From positions 32,576,099-32,640,098 of the forward strand of contig OY741266.1 of assembly GCA_963514095.1 (NCBI GenBank): a DNA stretch of 64,000 nucleotides. Reading direction: 5' to 3'. Numbering within the stretch: the stretch's first letter is position 1; each line of letters starts with the position of its first letter. The notes below the pieces were generated by a model, which was not told where the DNA came from, ran no database searches, and worked only from the letters and a program-made list of their open reading frames with translations. This document shows, piece after piece, positions 20,040 through 50,700 of this stretch. The position numbers were made by a program, and so were the translations under genes. The DNA is from Eutrigla gurnardus (lineage: Eukaryota; Chordata; Actinopteri; Perciformes; Triglidae).

Positions 20040-22700
20040 TCACCTGGACAGGTAACCAGTCTATCACAGGGAGACATGTAGAGACAGACAGGTAACCGGT
20101 CTATCACAGGGCCAACATGTAGAGACAGACAGGTAACCAGTCTATCACAGGGAGACATGTAGAGACAGACAGGTAACCAGTCTATCACAGGGCTGACATG
20201 TAGAGACAGACAGGTAACCAGTCTATCACAGGGCCGACATGTAGAGACAGACAGGTAACCAGTCTATCACAGGGAGACATGTAGAGACAGACGGGTAACC
20301 AGTCTATCACAGGGAGACATGTAGAGACAGACGGGTAACCAGTCTATCACAGGGAGACATGTAGAGACAGACGGGTAACCAGTCTATCACAGGGAAACAT
20401 GTAGAGACAGACGGGTAACCAGTCTATCACAGGGAGACATGTAGAGACAGACGGGTAACCAGTCTATCACAGGGAGACATGTAGAGACAGACAGGTAACC
20501 AGTCTATCACAGGGAGACATGTAGAGACAGACGGGTAACCAGTCTATCACAGGGAGACATGTAGAGACAGACAGGTAACCAGTCTATCACAGGGAGACAT
20601 GTAGAGACAGACAGGTAACCAGTCTATCACAGGGAGACATGTAGAGACAGACAGGTAACCAGTCAATCACAGGGAGACATGTAGAGACAGACGGGTAACC
20701 AGTCAATCACAGGGAGACATGTAGAGACAGACGGGTAACCGGTCTATCACAGGGAGACATGTAGAGACAGACAGGTAACCAGTCTATCACAGGGAGACAT
20801 GTAGAGACAGACAGGTAACCAGTCAATCACAGGGAGACATGTAGAGACAGACGGGTAACCAGTCAATCACAGGGAGACATGTAGAGACAGACGGGTAACC
20901 AGTCTATCACAGGGCTGACATGTAGAGACAGACAGGTAACCAGTCTATCACAGGGCTGACATGTAGAGACAGACAGGTAACCAGTCTATCACAGGGCCGA
21001 CATGTAGAGACAGACAGGTAACCAGTCTATCACAGGGAGACATGTAGAGACAGACGGGTAACCAGTCTATCACAGGGAGACATGTAGAGACAGACGGGTA
21101 ACCAGTCTATCACAGGGAGACATGTAGAGACAGACGGGTAACCAGTCTATCACAGGGAAACATGTAGAGACAGACGGGTAACCAGTCTATCACAGGGAGA
21201 CATGTAGAGACAGACGGGTAACCAGTCTATCACAGGGAGACATGTAGAGACAGACGGGTAACCAGTCTATCACAGGGAGACATGTAGAGACAGACAGGTA
21301 ACCAGTCTATCACAGGGAGACATGTAGAGACAGACAGGTAACCAGTCTATCACAGGGAGACATGTAGAGACAGACAGGTAACCAGTCTATCACAGGGAGA
21401 CATGTAGAGACAGACAGGTAACCAGTCAATCACAGGGAGACATGTAGAGACAGACGGGTAACCAGTCAATCACAGGGAGACATGTAGAGACAGACAGGTA
21501 ACCGGTCTATCACAGGGAGACATGTAGAGACAGACAGGTAACCGGTCTATCACAGGGAGACATGTAGAGACAGACAGGTAACCAGTCAATCACAGGGAGA
21601 CATGTAGAGACAGACGGGTAACCAGTCAATCACAGGGAGACATGTAGAGACAGACAGGTAACCGGTCTATCACAGGGAGACATGTAGAGACAGACAGGTA
21701 ACCAGTCTATCACAGGGAGACATGTAGAGACAGACAGGTAACCAGTCTATCACAGGGAGACATGTAGAGACAGACAGGTAACCAGTCTATCACAGGGCTG
21801 ACATGTAGAGACAGACAGGTAACCAGTCTATCACAGGGAGACATGTAGAGACAGACAGGTAACCAGTCTATCACAGGGAGACATGTAGAGACAGACAGGT
21901 AACCAGTCTATCACAGGCTGACATGTAGAGACAGACAGGTAACCAGTCTATCACAGGGAGACAAGTAGAGACAGACAGGTAACCAGTCTATCACAGGGAG
22001 ACATGTAGAGACAGACAGGTAACCAGTCTATCACAGGGAGACATGTAGAGACAGACAGGTAACCAGTCTATCACAGGGCTGACATGTAGAGACAGACAGG
22101 TAACCAGTCTATCACAGGGAGACATGTAGAGACAGACAGGTAACCAGTCTATCACAGGGAGACATGTAGAGACAGACAGGTAACCAGTCTATCACAGGCT
22201 GACATGTAGAGACAGACAGGTAACCAGTCTATCACAGGGAGACAAGTAGAGACAGACAGGTAACCAGTCTATCACAGGGAGACATGTAGAGACAGACAGG
22301 TAACCAGTCTATCACAGGGAGACATGTAGAGACAGACAGGTAACCAGTCTATCACAGGGAGACATGTAGAGACAGACAGGTAACCAGTCTATCACAGGGA
22401 GACATGTAGAGACAGACAGGTAACCAGTCTATCACAGGGAGACATGTAGAGACAGACAGGTAACCAGTCTATCACAGGCTGACATGTAGAGACAGACAGG
22501 TAACCAGTCTATCACAGGGAGACATGTAGAGACAGACAGGTAACCAGTCTATCACAGGCTGACATGTAGAGACAGACAGGTAACCAGTCTATCACAGGGA
22601 GACAAGTAGAGACAGACAGGTAACCAGTCTATCACAGGGAGACATGTAGAGACAGACAGGTAACCAGTCTATCACAGGGAGACATGTAGAGACAGACAAC
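20040..22700. repeat. 40-bp minisatellite inside the SINE
   Basis: About 66 units of ACAGGTAACCAGTCTATCAC joined to AGGGAGACATGTAGAGACAG, with few variants (CCGG for CCAG, GGCTG for GGGAG, CAATC for CTATC). Variants recur in blocks, showing multi-unit duplication. Confidence 0.95.
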
Positions 22701-22856
22701 CATTCACACCTACGGGACATTTAGAGTCCCCAATGAACCTATCCCCATCCTGCATGTCTTTGGACTGTGGGAGGAAGCCGGAGAACCAGGAGAGAACCCA
22801 CGCTTACACGGGGAGAACATGCAAACTCCACACAGAAGGAACCCGGGGCCGACTCG

Positions 22857-22911
22857 GGAATCGAACCCAGGACCCTCTTGCTGTGAGGCGAGAGTGCTAC
22901 CCACTACACCA
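22857..22911 (-). promoter_or_regulatory. internal pol III promoter (A and B boxes) of the SINE
   Basis: On the minus strand TGGTGTAGTGG is followed 33 bases later by GGTTCGATTCC, the spacing seen in tRNA-derived SINEs. It is not a functional tRNA gene, because no cloverleaf acceptor pairing is evident. Confidence 0.7.
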
Positions 22912-22935
22912 CCGTGCAGCCACAAAACAATAAAT

Positions 22936-22943
22936 GTACATTA

Positions 22944-22982
<39 letters not shown>

Positions 22983-24080
22983 TATATTATATATATATTT
23001 ATAATAATTTATTTAACAAAAATGGGGGTTCTGGTCTGGCTCTGGGTACTGGTCTGGTTCTCAGCCCGCCCTCATGAGTTCAGATCAGCCTCAGCAGAAA
23101 ACTGGACATCAACCAGCATTAAACAGACACTCATGGACCCCACAGGAGAGTACCCCTGGGTCTGATCAGAGACCAGGTCCATGAGAAGACATAAGGACAA
23201 AGATCCAAGTCAGTGTTTACTGATTTTGGGTGAAATCAGGTCCAACCACAGCTGGACTCCATTGTGGGTCCGGGAGAACCCGCATGGGTCCTTCATTGTT
23301 CGAGGATCCGGGGAAACCCCGAACAAAGTTCACGATGAATGTTAAAGTAGAAGGTCAGAGGTCACATCGTTCCTAAGCCGACTCACAGAACTACGATGAG
23401 GACTTAAAGGGACTCGATGGGACTCAGTGAAAACAAACGTATACAACAGTGTTAATTTAACTTTATGGAAGGCAAAATGTTTGAGTTATTAAATTAAAGC
23501 AATAAAAGGTTATGTTATATTTTATTAGAGTTATTAATTTAAGGTTATAGAGGGTAAAGTGTTGTGTTGGGAGTGGACCAGTAAGGACCAGCAAGGACCA
23601 GTTAAGATCAGTACTAAGGACCAGTATGAATAAGTAAGGACCAGTAAAGACCAGTAGGGACCAGTAAGGACCAGTAAAGACCATTAGGGACCAGTAAAGA
23701 CACGGAGTCCGGGTCCTCCATCCAGCTTGGTGTACAAACACGTTTAATTCCCTTGTTTTAAAGACACATCTTCATGAACAATCAGAGAAAGTACATCAGG
23801 GCCAGCAGAACCGATACAGTACCTCGTAGTTTCTGGTCCAGTACCTGAGGGCTCTTGACATACCAACACCTCAGACCCAGAGTCCACTTCAGTCCGGGGA
23901 GCACTACGTTACCCACAATCCTCCCTGTTCAACACGGAGGTCCGAACAAGACGTCCAATCAGGACTGAGTGACAGACGAATGTTCTTGTTCCAAAGTTCT
24001 GCAGCTGGAGGCCACAATCAGTTTGTTTTTCAGAATAAGGGCACATGATAAGTTTGTTTTTCAGAATAAGGGCACATAAT
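22936..24080. other. intergenic between sos1 and the reticulon gene
   Basis: A TA run lies at 22950-22976 and a GGACCAGTAA-type degenerate repeat at 23568-23705. No further gene was recognised. Confidence 0.5.
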
Positions 24081-24081
24081 A

Positions 24082-24087
24082 TTTATT
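24082..24087 (-). terminator. candidate sos1 polyadenylation signal
   Basis: AATAAA on the minus strand, about 150 nt downstream of the sos1 stop codon. Confidence 0.5.
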
Positions 24088-24235
24088 TAACCGGATCAGA
24101 AAATCCTGATTGGTCAAATATATGTCTTTAAATCCATTGTTTTGTTTGATCTGATCCAATCAGCTCATCAAGTCCCCTCTCCTTCCCAGCCCGTCCAATC
24201 AGCTGTCCTGCCACCTTCAAGTCCAGGCTGTCCAA

Positions 24236-43163
<18,928 letters not shown>

Positions 43164-43960
43164 GTCTTCTGAGAGCCGGTTCAGCGGTTTACATGAAGGC
43201 GGGGGGGCTGAGCCAGAGTCCGGCAGGGCGTGTGGAACCGCGAGAACATCCAGGGGGGACAGGCCGTTCCTCCAGAACAGCTGCTGTCACTGCGACCATC
43301 CTCTACACGGACAGCTACCGGGTTAGCTCCGCGGTTAGCCGCTCACTGTGGTGTGTGTGCTGTTGGGTTTACCGGGACCGCAGCATGGCCACGGTTAACC
43401 GTTCCATACCAACAGTACCGGGACCCGCCGGGACGCTGGCTTGCTTGGTGCGGTAGCCTGTTAGCATGTAGCCTGAGCTAGCGTTAGCGGCGGTTCTCAG
43501 CCTGCGGGCTGATCCATCACCGGCAGCGGTTCAATGAGCCGACAGGTGACCCGCCGCGGGTCCGGGTGAGTCGCGGTCGTGGTTTGGATAACCCGGGTTA
43601 TCTGTGTGTATCAGCGGGCTGTCCCATGCTCGCCGCTCCGCTCCGCTGCTAACATTTTTAACCGATCACAGTGCCTCTCCGGCGGGGCCGCTCCGTCACG
43701 TTCTCCCCACCCCCCGCTCCTCCGCCACCGTGTGTCCGCTCCTCCGGCTCCGTCCCCCCCCCCTCCCCCCCGGACTCTTCACTGACAGCAGACCGGGCCT
43801 ACTGACACGGGCGGTCGCTCACCGAGATAACGGCGGCTCGGTCGGCAGCTGGGGGGTTGTTGTGACTCCGGTGTGCGGTACGGTGGGACTGTGGAGCGCG
43901 TGGGGCATGCGCAGTGGGCAGGCTCTGACGTACGTGGGCGGGGCTTCTGAGTGGGAGCGA
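43164..43960 (-). promoter_or_regulatory. GC-rich 5'-UTR and promoter region of sos1
   Basis: Directly upstream of the sos1 ATG the sequence turns rich in G+C and CpG (for example CCGCCGCGGG near 43550). This contrasts with the AT-rich flanks and suggests a CpG-island promoter. No TATA box was evident and the start site cannot be placed. Confidence 0.45.
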
Positions 43961-43989
43961 GAGCTTCATGGAGACAGCGCGTGGCAGCG

Positions 43990-44634
43990 ACGGGCCAACA
44001 TACACACACACACACACACACTATAGATACTGTTCATATAGTATATGTACTGTATATAGTATATATACATTTATATGTATGTATAAATACATACATATAT
44101 ACTGTATATATGTTCTATACAATATATCTACACATTATAGATATACTGTACATATAGTATTTTTGAAAGTATATAGTATTGCCTTTAACCTTTTATAGTT
44201 AAAAACAAAGAATCCTAAACATATAACTACCATGTAGTTATTTATCTATATTAAATTAAAATATTAAATATTTATGACTACATGATGATGATAAAGTTAA
44301 AAGAACAGACATAAAAAAAAAACATCCTTAGTTATCATTTATGGAGAGTTTGAATGACAACGATTCAAATGTTCCTGAGTCCTGATTGGAGCATTTTATT
44401 GTGTGACATCACGTTTTTTTCTAACTGAGCTCCGCCCACCTCAAACCAGAGTGCAACGCTGCATTCAGACCCAGTCCTGCTCAGTGAAAACTACAAACAT
44501 GGAGGTCGAGCTGCTCTTACCTAAACTCACAGATAAGAGTCACCTGAATCATATGTTCTGGTTCCGTTGCTGTAAATGTTTATAAATTGTTATTAGGTCC
44601 TGGTCCAGTGACATACGTACTGTTGTTGTGTGTT

Positions 44635-44666
<32 letters not shown>

Positions 44667-45232
44667 ATATGAATGTATCAAATACATATCTGAAAACAAT
44701 GAAGAGAATCAGTCTGATGATATTTATCGTTTATTTACAGCTGAACATCAGGATGCCTACAGAAGTGTGGAGGGACACTTCTGCATCAGCACGGGGGTAT
44801 CAGAGAGGTGTCAGAAGGGTAACAGGGTATCAGAAGGGTGTCAGGGGGTGTCATAAGGGTAACTGAGGGTATCAGAGGGGTATCAGAAGGGTAACAGAGG
44901 GTATCAGAAGAAGACAGGGTTCAGATAAAGACATGGGGTATCAGGGATTGTGACAGGGTATCAGACAGGTGTCTAGGGGTATCAGAGGGTATCAGAGCAG
45001 GTTATGATGAAGTATCAGACGAGGAGGGAAGTAGAGTCCGGCAGAAATGAGTCCTAAAACCAGAGACATGACTCAGCATTTTTTCACTTCTGGTTTTGAA
45101 GTCAGTGTGTTTTTGGTTTGATGCCTGACATACAGTCTGTGTTTAACACAAGCTGAAGAGATTTTAATGTTTTGTTCTACAATATAAAATAAATCAGTAA
45201 ATACCCCTCTGGTGTAATTCATTTATAGTGAA
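43990..45232. other. intergenic, simple repeats
   Basis: CA and TA runs lie at 44000-44160 and 44640-44668, and a degenerate GGGTATCAGA(A/G)GGGT repeat at 44800-45010. No gene recognised. Confidence 0.5.
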
Positions 45233-45300
45233 TGTGAGGGTGAATGGTTGTCTGTCTCTAGTCAGCCCTGTGATAGTCTGGTCTACATGTCCAGGTGAAC
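45233..45300 (+). mobile_element. SINE body fragment (copy 3)
   Basis: GGTGAATGGTTGTCTGTCTC followed by AGTCAGCCCTGTGATAGTCTGG is the reverse complement of the minisatellite seed segment in copies 1 and 2. It is therefore a third, short copy in opposite orientation. Confidence 0.6.
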
Positions 45301-45871
45301 CCAGCTCTGAGACATGATGGGGTATCAGAAGAGATCAGGATTATAGAAGACAGCTGAAGATATCGTAGTATTTCAGAAGATAAACTCAGGGGGTATTTGA
45401 GGAAGTATCAGAGGGTACAGGAGGGGCATTAAAAGGAGATTTTAGAAGGATTGGATGGTTAAAGAGGGTATCAGGGGAGATCTGAGAGTAGACGAGGGTA
45501 TATTACCGGTGGTAGGGGGCATCAGATCAGGTAGATGTTGACATCTGATCAGAAACCTCCACTTCATCCGCTTGTACTGTCAGAGGGTATAAGAAGAGTA
45601 TCAGGGGGGGCAGACAGTATCCGAGACTGGGCTGAAGACAGCGCTGACTCCTAAATGCAATAAATAATAAAGCAGCATTCAGTCAGTTACATAATACATC
45701 ATTTTATGCACCTGGACTTCCTGTGTGCTCTAGTCTCAGACCAGTCTTCTGGTGAACGTGGTTCAGGGTTTCATGGGTAAAGGGACTCTGGGATGTTGTC
45801 CATGTTCTCCAGGTCAGAGTCCGTGGCTCAGCACGCATTTAAACAACGACTTCTACATAATACTGCTTCAT

Positions 45872-45910
<39 letters not shown>

Positions 45911-46730
45911 ATATATGTACAGTATATATACATATATATATATTTAAAAGGGCTGTCAAACGATTAAACATTTTAATCTGATTAATCACAACTATTTACT
46001 ATTCGTAAATAAACCCTAAAAAAATCCCATTTTCTATATATATTGTTGTGTGAACAGAAGATAAATAACAGAAGTTGTGTAGTTGTTGTGTATTAGCCAT
46101 GTACTTGTGTATGGATTGTGTTTTAGTGCTATATAGTTGTGTATGGGTTGTGCATTAGTGGTGTATGGGTTGTGGTTGTCTATAGGTTGTGTATTAGTGG
46201 TGTATGGGTTGTGTACTGGTTGTGTAATGGTCATGTATTAGTGCGGCCATGGTACCCCCAACCACCCAACACCAACGCACTACAGTCGCAGCATGAAAAC
46301 AATGAATTCATAATTAATCATTACGATTCAGTGCTTCTCAGAAGCGATTCTCGGTGAGTCGGTGTTTTCTCACCACACTGCTGTTGAGGACGATTAGCTT
46401 TGACTGATTATTTTCCTTTATATTGTATTTACAGTTTGGACTGACTGACTCACTCCATGCCCAGATTCACTCAGCCTGAACATTTACTGAAACTAAATCT
46501 CATTCATGAAACCAAAACCAAAAAGACACAAAGTAATTTAAATTTGTCAAATTGATTTTCTTCAAAGCTATAAAAAAAAGAACCGCCTTAAGACCGTTAT
46601 GATAAAACATCTGGAATACATCAAGTTCCATAGAAGCTTCAGTGGGACAGTGAATGAAGGATCAGGTTCACTGGACTGAAGTGGACCTGCAGGTTTGGAA
46701 CTTTAGGTTCTACAGTGACTTCATTGATTA
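45301..46730. other. intergenic, no gene recognised
   Basis: A TA run at 45871-45950 and a GTGTAT(G/T)GGTTGTG-type repeat at 46080-46235. It may include the distal 3'-UTR of tmem178, but no canonical polyadenylation hexamer close to its stop was found. Confidence 0.45.
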
Positions 46731-46734
46731 CATC

Positions 46735-47058
46735 CATATCCTGGTCCAGACCTCCACATTCTGGCCCAGACCTCCATATCCTGGTCCAGACCTCCACATC
46801 CTGGGCCAGACCTCCACATTCTGGCCCAGATCTCCATATCCTGGTCCAGACCTCCACATCCTGGCCCAGAGCTCCATATCCTGGTCCAGATCTCCATATC
46901 CTGGTCCAGACCTCCACATCCTGGCCCAGAGCTCCATATCCTGGTCCAGACCTCCACATCCTGGCCCAGAGCTCCATATCCTGGTCCAGACCTCCACATC
47001 CTGGTCCAGACCTCCACATCCTGGCCCAGAGCTTCACAACCTGGTCCAGACCTCCACA
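46735..47058. repeat. 19/20-bp minisatellite paired into 39-bp units
   Basis: CTCCA(C/T)ATCCTGG(C/T)CCAGA units, about 16 copies, alternate between two versions to give a 39-bp period. Confidence 0.9.
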
Positions 47059-47554
47059 TGTTTTCAAAGTGCAGGTTAAATGATACAAACAGCCGAGATG
47101 AATGATGATGACCGCTATGTTAGCCTGTTAGCTCCCACATTTTGCTGTCACCTCGTGGATTCTGGTCTGACTGCAGCTGATTGGCTGTGGTCAGACGATG
47201 ATGTCACAGTGTACTTGACAGCAGCTGTTCATCACTGCAGCCAGGTGAAACATTAAACCAGGAAGGAAATCCACCACAGAGAGTTGTGAACATTAAAGAG
47301 ACGTTGCCATGTCAGTCTGTGATATCATACCGAGTTACATTAACATCGACGTGCCTCCAACACACAGCAGGGGGCGCTGTGGTGCAGAGACTAACACCTT
47401 CATTCATTGGACACACTGTTGAACCCTGCAGCTCCACTGAGAGGCCGACATCCCACCTCCAGTCTATCCAGAACCCGGGTCACATAAACCAGTTCAACAA
47501 AAACCAGTTCAAGTCATTAAACCCCTGTCCTCTGGCTGAGTGGCAGCCGGTGGC

Positions 47555-47796
47555 TCAGACGGAGGACTCGCGAGCGGTCTTGGAGTGCAGCGCTCCGGCC
47601 CGACTCAGGAAGGGGAAGGTTGTGCCGAGGCAGCCGGCAGCTACGGTGAGCCCCAGACTGGCCCAGGCGCAGCAGATAGACCAGCCGTAACCGTGATCCA
47701 CGTCAGCCGGCAAACCGTAGATGAAGGGGGGGTTTCTGGAGAGGTCATAGGTCACACTAGCTGCATACGTACACAGGGAGATGGTGCAGAAGATCC
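47555..47796 (-). CDS. tmem178: tmem178 exon 4, C-terminus
   Basis: Residues 229-308, IFCTISLCTYAASVTYDLS to CAWASLGLTVAAG, ending ARESSV then TGA. Acceptor TTCCTCAG. Confidence 0.94.
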
Positions 47797-50700
47797 CTGA
47801 GGAAACAGGAAGGAGACGCATGAAGCATTCAGGACCTGAGACCATAAGGTGGACCTCCCGGTCTGATAAGTGTGTTAGCAAGACACCAGGAGAGTGACTC
47901 AATCAAATGTTACACTCATAGTTATATCATTAATCACTGTAAAGTTTACATAAATAGTTCATTATATTATTAATCACTGTAAAGTTTACATAAATAGTTC
48001 ATTATATTATTAATCACTGTAAAGTTTACATTATAGATCACTATATCATTAATCACTGTAAAGTTTACATAAATAGTTCATTATATTATTAATCACTGTA
48101 AAGTTTACATTATAGATCACTATATCATTAATCACTGTAAAGTTTACGTTATAGATCACTATATCATTAATCACTGTTAAGTTTACATTATAGATCACTA
48201 TATGATTAATCACTGTTAAGTTTACATTATAGATCACTATATCAATAATCACTGTAAAGTTTACATTATAGATCACTATATCATTAATCACTGTAAAGTT
48301 TACATTATGGATCACTATATCATTAATCACTGTAAAGTTTACATTATAGATCACTATATTATTAATCACTGTTAAGTTTACATAAATAGTTCATTATATT
48401 ATTAATCACTGTAAAGTTTACATTATAGATCACTATATCATTAATCACTGTTAAGTTTACATTATAGATCACTATATCATTAATCACTGTAAAGTTTACA
48501 TTATAGATCACTATATCATTAATCACTGTTAAGTTTACATTATAGATCACTATATCATTAATCACTGTAAAGTTAACATTATAGATCACTATATCATTAA
48601 TCACTGTAAAGTTTACATTATAGATCACTATATGATTAATCACTGTTAAGTTTACATTATAGATCACTATATCATTAATCACTGTTAAGTTTACATAAAT
48701 AGTTCACTATATTATTAATCACTGTAAAGTTTACATTATAGATCACTATATCATTAATCACTGTAAAGTTTACATTATAGATCACTATATCATTAATCAC
48801 TGTAAAGTTTACATTATAGATCACTATATCATTAATCACTGTAAAGTTTACATTATGGATCACTATATCATTAATCACTGTAAAGTTTACATAAATAGTT
48901 CATTATATTATTAATCACTGTTAAGTTTACATAAAGAGTTCATTATATCATTAATCACTGTAAAGTTTACATTATAGATCACTATATCATTAATCACTGT
49001 AAAGTTTACATTATAGATCACTATATCATTAATCACTGTAAAGTTTACATTATGGATCACTATATCATTAATCACTGTAAAGTTTACATAAATAGTTCAC
49101 TATATTATTAATCACTGTAAAGTTTACATTATAGATCACTATATCATTAATCACTGTAAAGTTAACATTATAGATCACTATATCATTAATCACTGTAAAG
49201 TTTACATTATAGATCACTATATCATTAATCACTGTAAAGTTTACATTATAGATCACTATATTATTAATCACTGTAAAGTTTACATAAATAGTTCACTATA
49301 TTATTAATCACTGTAAAGTTAACATTATAGATCACTATATCATTAATCACTGTAAAGTTAACATTATAGATCACTATATCATTAATCACTGTAAAGTTTA
49401 CATTATAGATCACTATATGATTAATCACTGTAAAGTTTACATTATAGATCACTATATCATTAATCACTGTAAAGTTTACATTATGGATCACTATATCATT
49501 AATCACTGTAAAGTTTACATTATAGATCACTATATTATTAATCACTGTAAAGTTTACATTATAGATCACTATATCATTAATCACTGTAAAGTTAACATTA
49601 TAGATCACTATATCATTAATCACTGTAAAGTTTACATTATAGATCACTATATGATTAATCACTGTAAAGTTTACATTATAGATCACTATATCATTAATCA
49701 CTGTAAAGTTTACATTATAGATCACTATATTATTAATCACTGTAAAGTTTACATTATGGATCACTATATTATTCATCAGCGTATTAACACTATATCATTA
49801 ATCATTTGAATAGTTCATCATTCATCAGTGCACGTGTACCTGCCATCAGGAACAGCAGGCCGGAGACGTGCTGCGTCAGACTCTCTTCCCAGAAAAAGCC
49901 GACCGAGGCCACGATGCTCCCACACAGCAGGACGGCAGCTGCCATACCCAGGAAGCCCGCCGTGATGCGCCGCAGGTCTAGGAGACGACAAACACAATAC
50001 ACACTTCATACACTAACGACACACATACACAATACACACTTTATACACACAATTCACCCTTTATACACACATAATAGACAGTTAATAGACCACAATGTAG
50101 TCGCTCACACACAGACACAGTGATGAGTGGTAAATGAGGAAACAAAGAGTGTTGCCATGGTTACCGCCTTCTGCTCACCCCCCTACAGTTACATAACACT
50201 ATCATGGTGTGTTTTCATGGCAACCAGTGAAAAAGGAGGGCTGAAGACTGATGAGAGCAAGAAGACTGAATCATTTAGTCTACAATCTATAATCAATTAT
50301 CTATCAGTTAAAGTCTGTAATCAAAAATCTTTCATCCATAATCTATCAATTAAAGTCTGTAATCAAAAATCTATAATTAATAATCCATCAATTAAAGTCT
50401 ATAATGCATAATCAAACATCTATGATCAATTATCTGTCATCAGTTATCCATAATCAACAATCTATCATCAATAATCTATGACCTACTAATCTGACTGTTG
50501 GTTGAAGGTGACCAATCAAATGAGGAGGCATCACTGAGTCATAGTGGGGGTCTAGTTTGTAGTCAGGGTCTAGCCCATAGTGGGGGTCTAGTTCATACTA
50601 CGGGTCTAGTTTGTAGTCAGGGTCTAGCCCATAGTGGGGGTCTAGTTTGTAGTCAGGGTCTAGCCCATAGTGGGGGTCTAGTTCATACTACGGGTCTAGT

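Larger units (their letters stand above)
19947..22923 (-). mobile_element. full-length tRNA-derived SINE with an expanded internal minisatellite (copy 2)
   Basis: Minus-strand element bounded by a perfect 12-bp target duplication, AAAACAATAAAT, at 19935-19946 and 22924-22935. Its head carries a pol III A box (TGGTGTAGTGG at 22901-22911) and a perfect B box (GGTTCGATTCC at 22857-22867). The body matches copy 1 at 1914-2170, and the tail is a GGAT-type tetranucleotide run. It is about 3 kb instead of the few hundred bases expected, because one body segment is repeated about 66 times. Confidence 0.85.

Noticed and set aside
20040..22700. CRISPR or centromeric satellite
   Set aside because: Flanking SINE sequence and a target-site duplication show that it is an expansion inside one retroelement.
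22857..22911. A functional tRNA gene
   Set aside because: The A and B boxes belong to the head of a SINE with a tail and target duplication. A tRNA fold is not evident.
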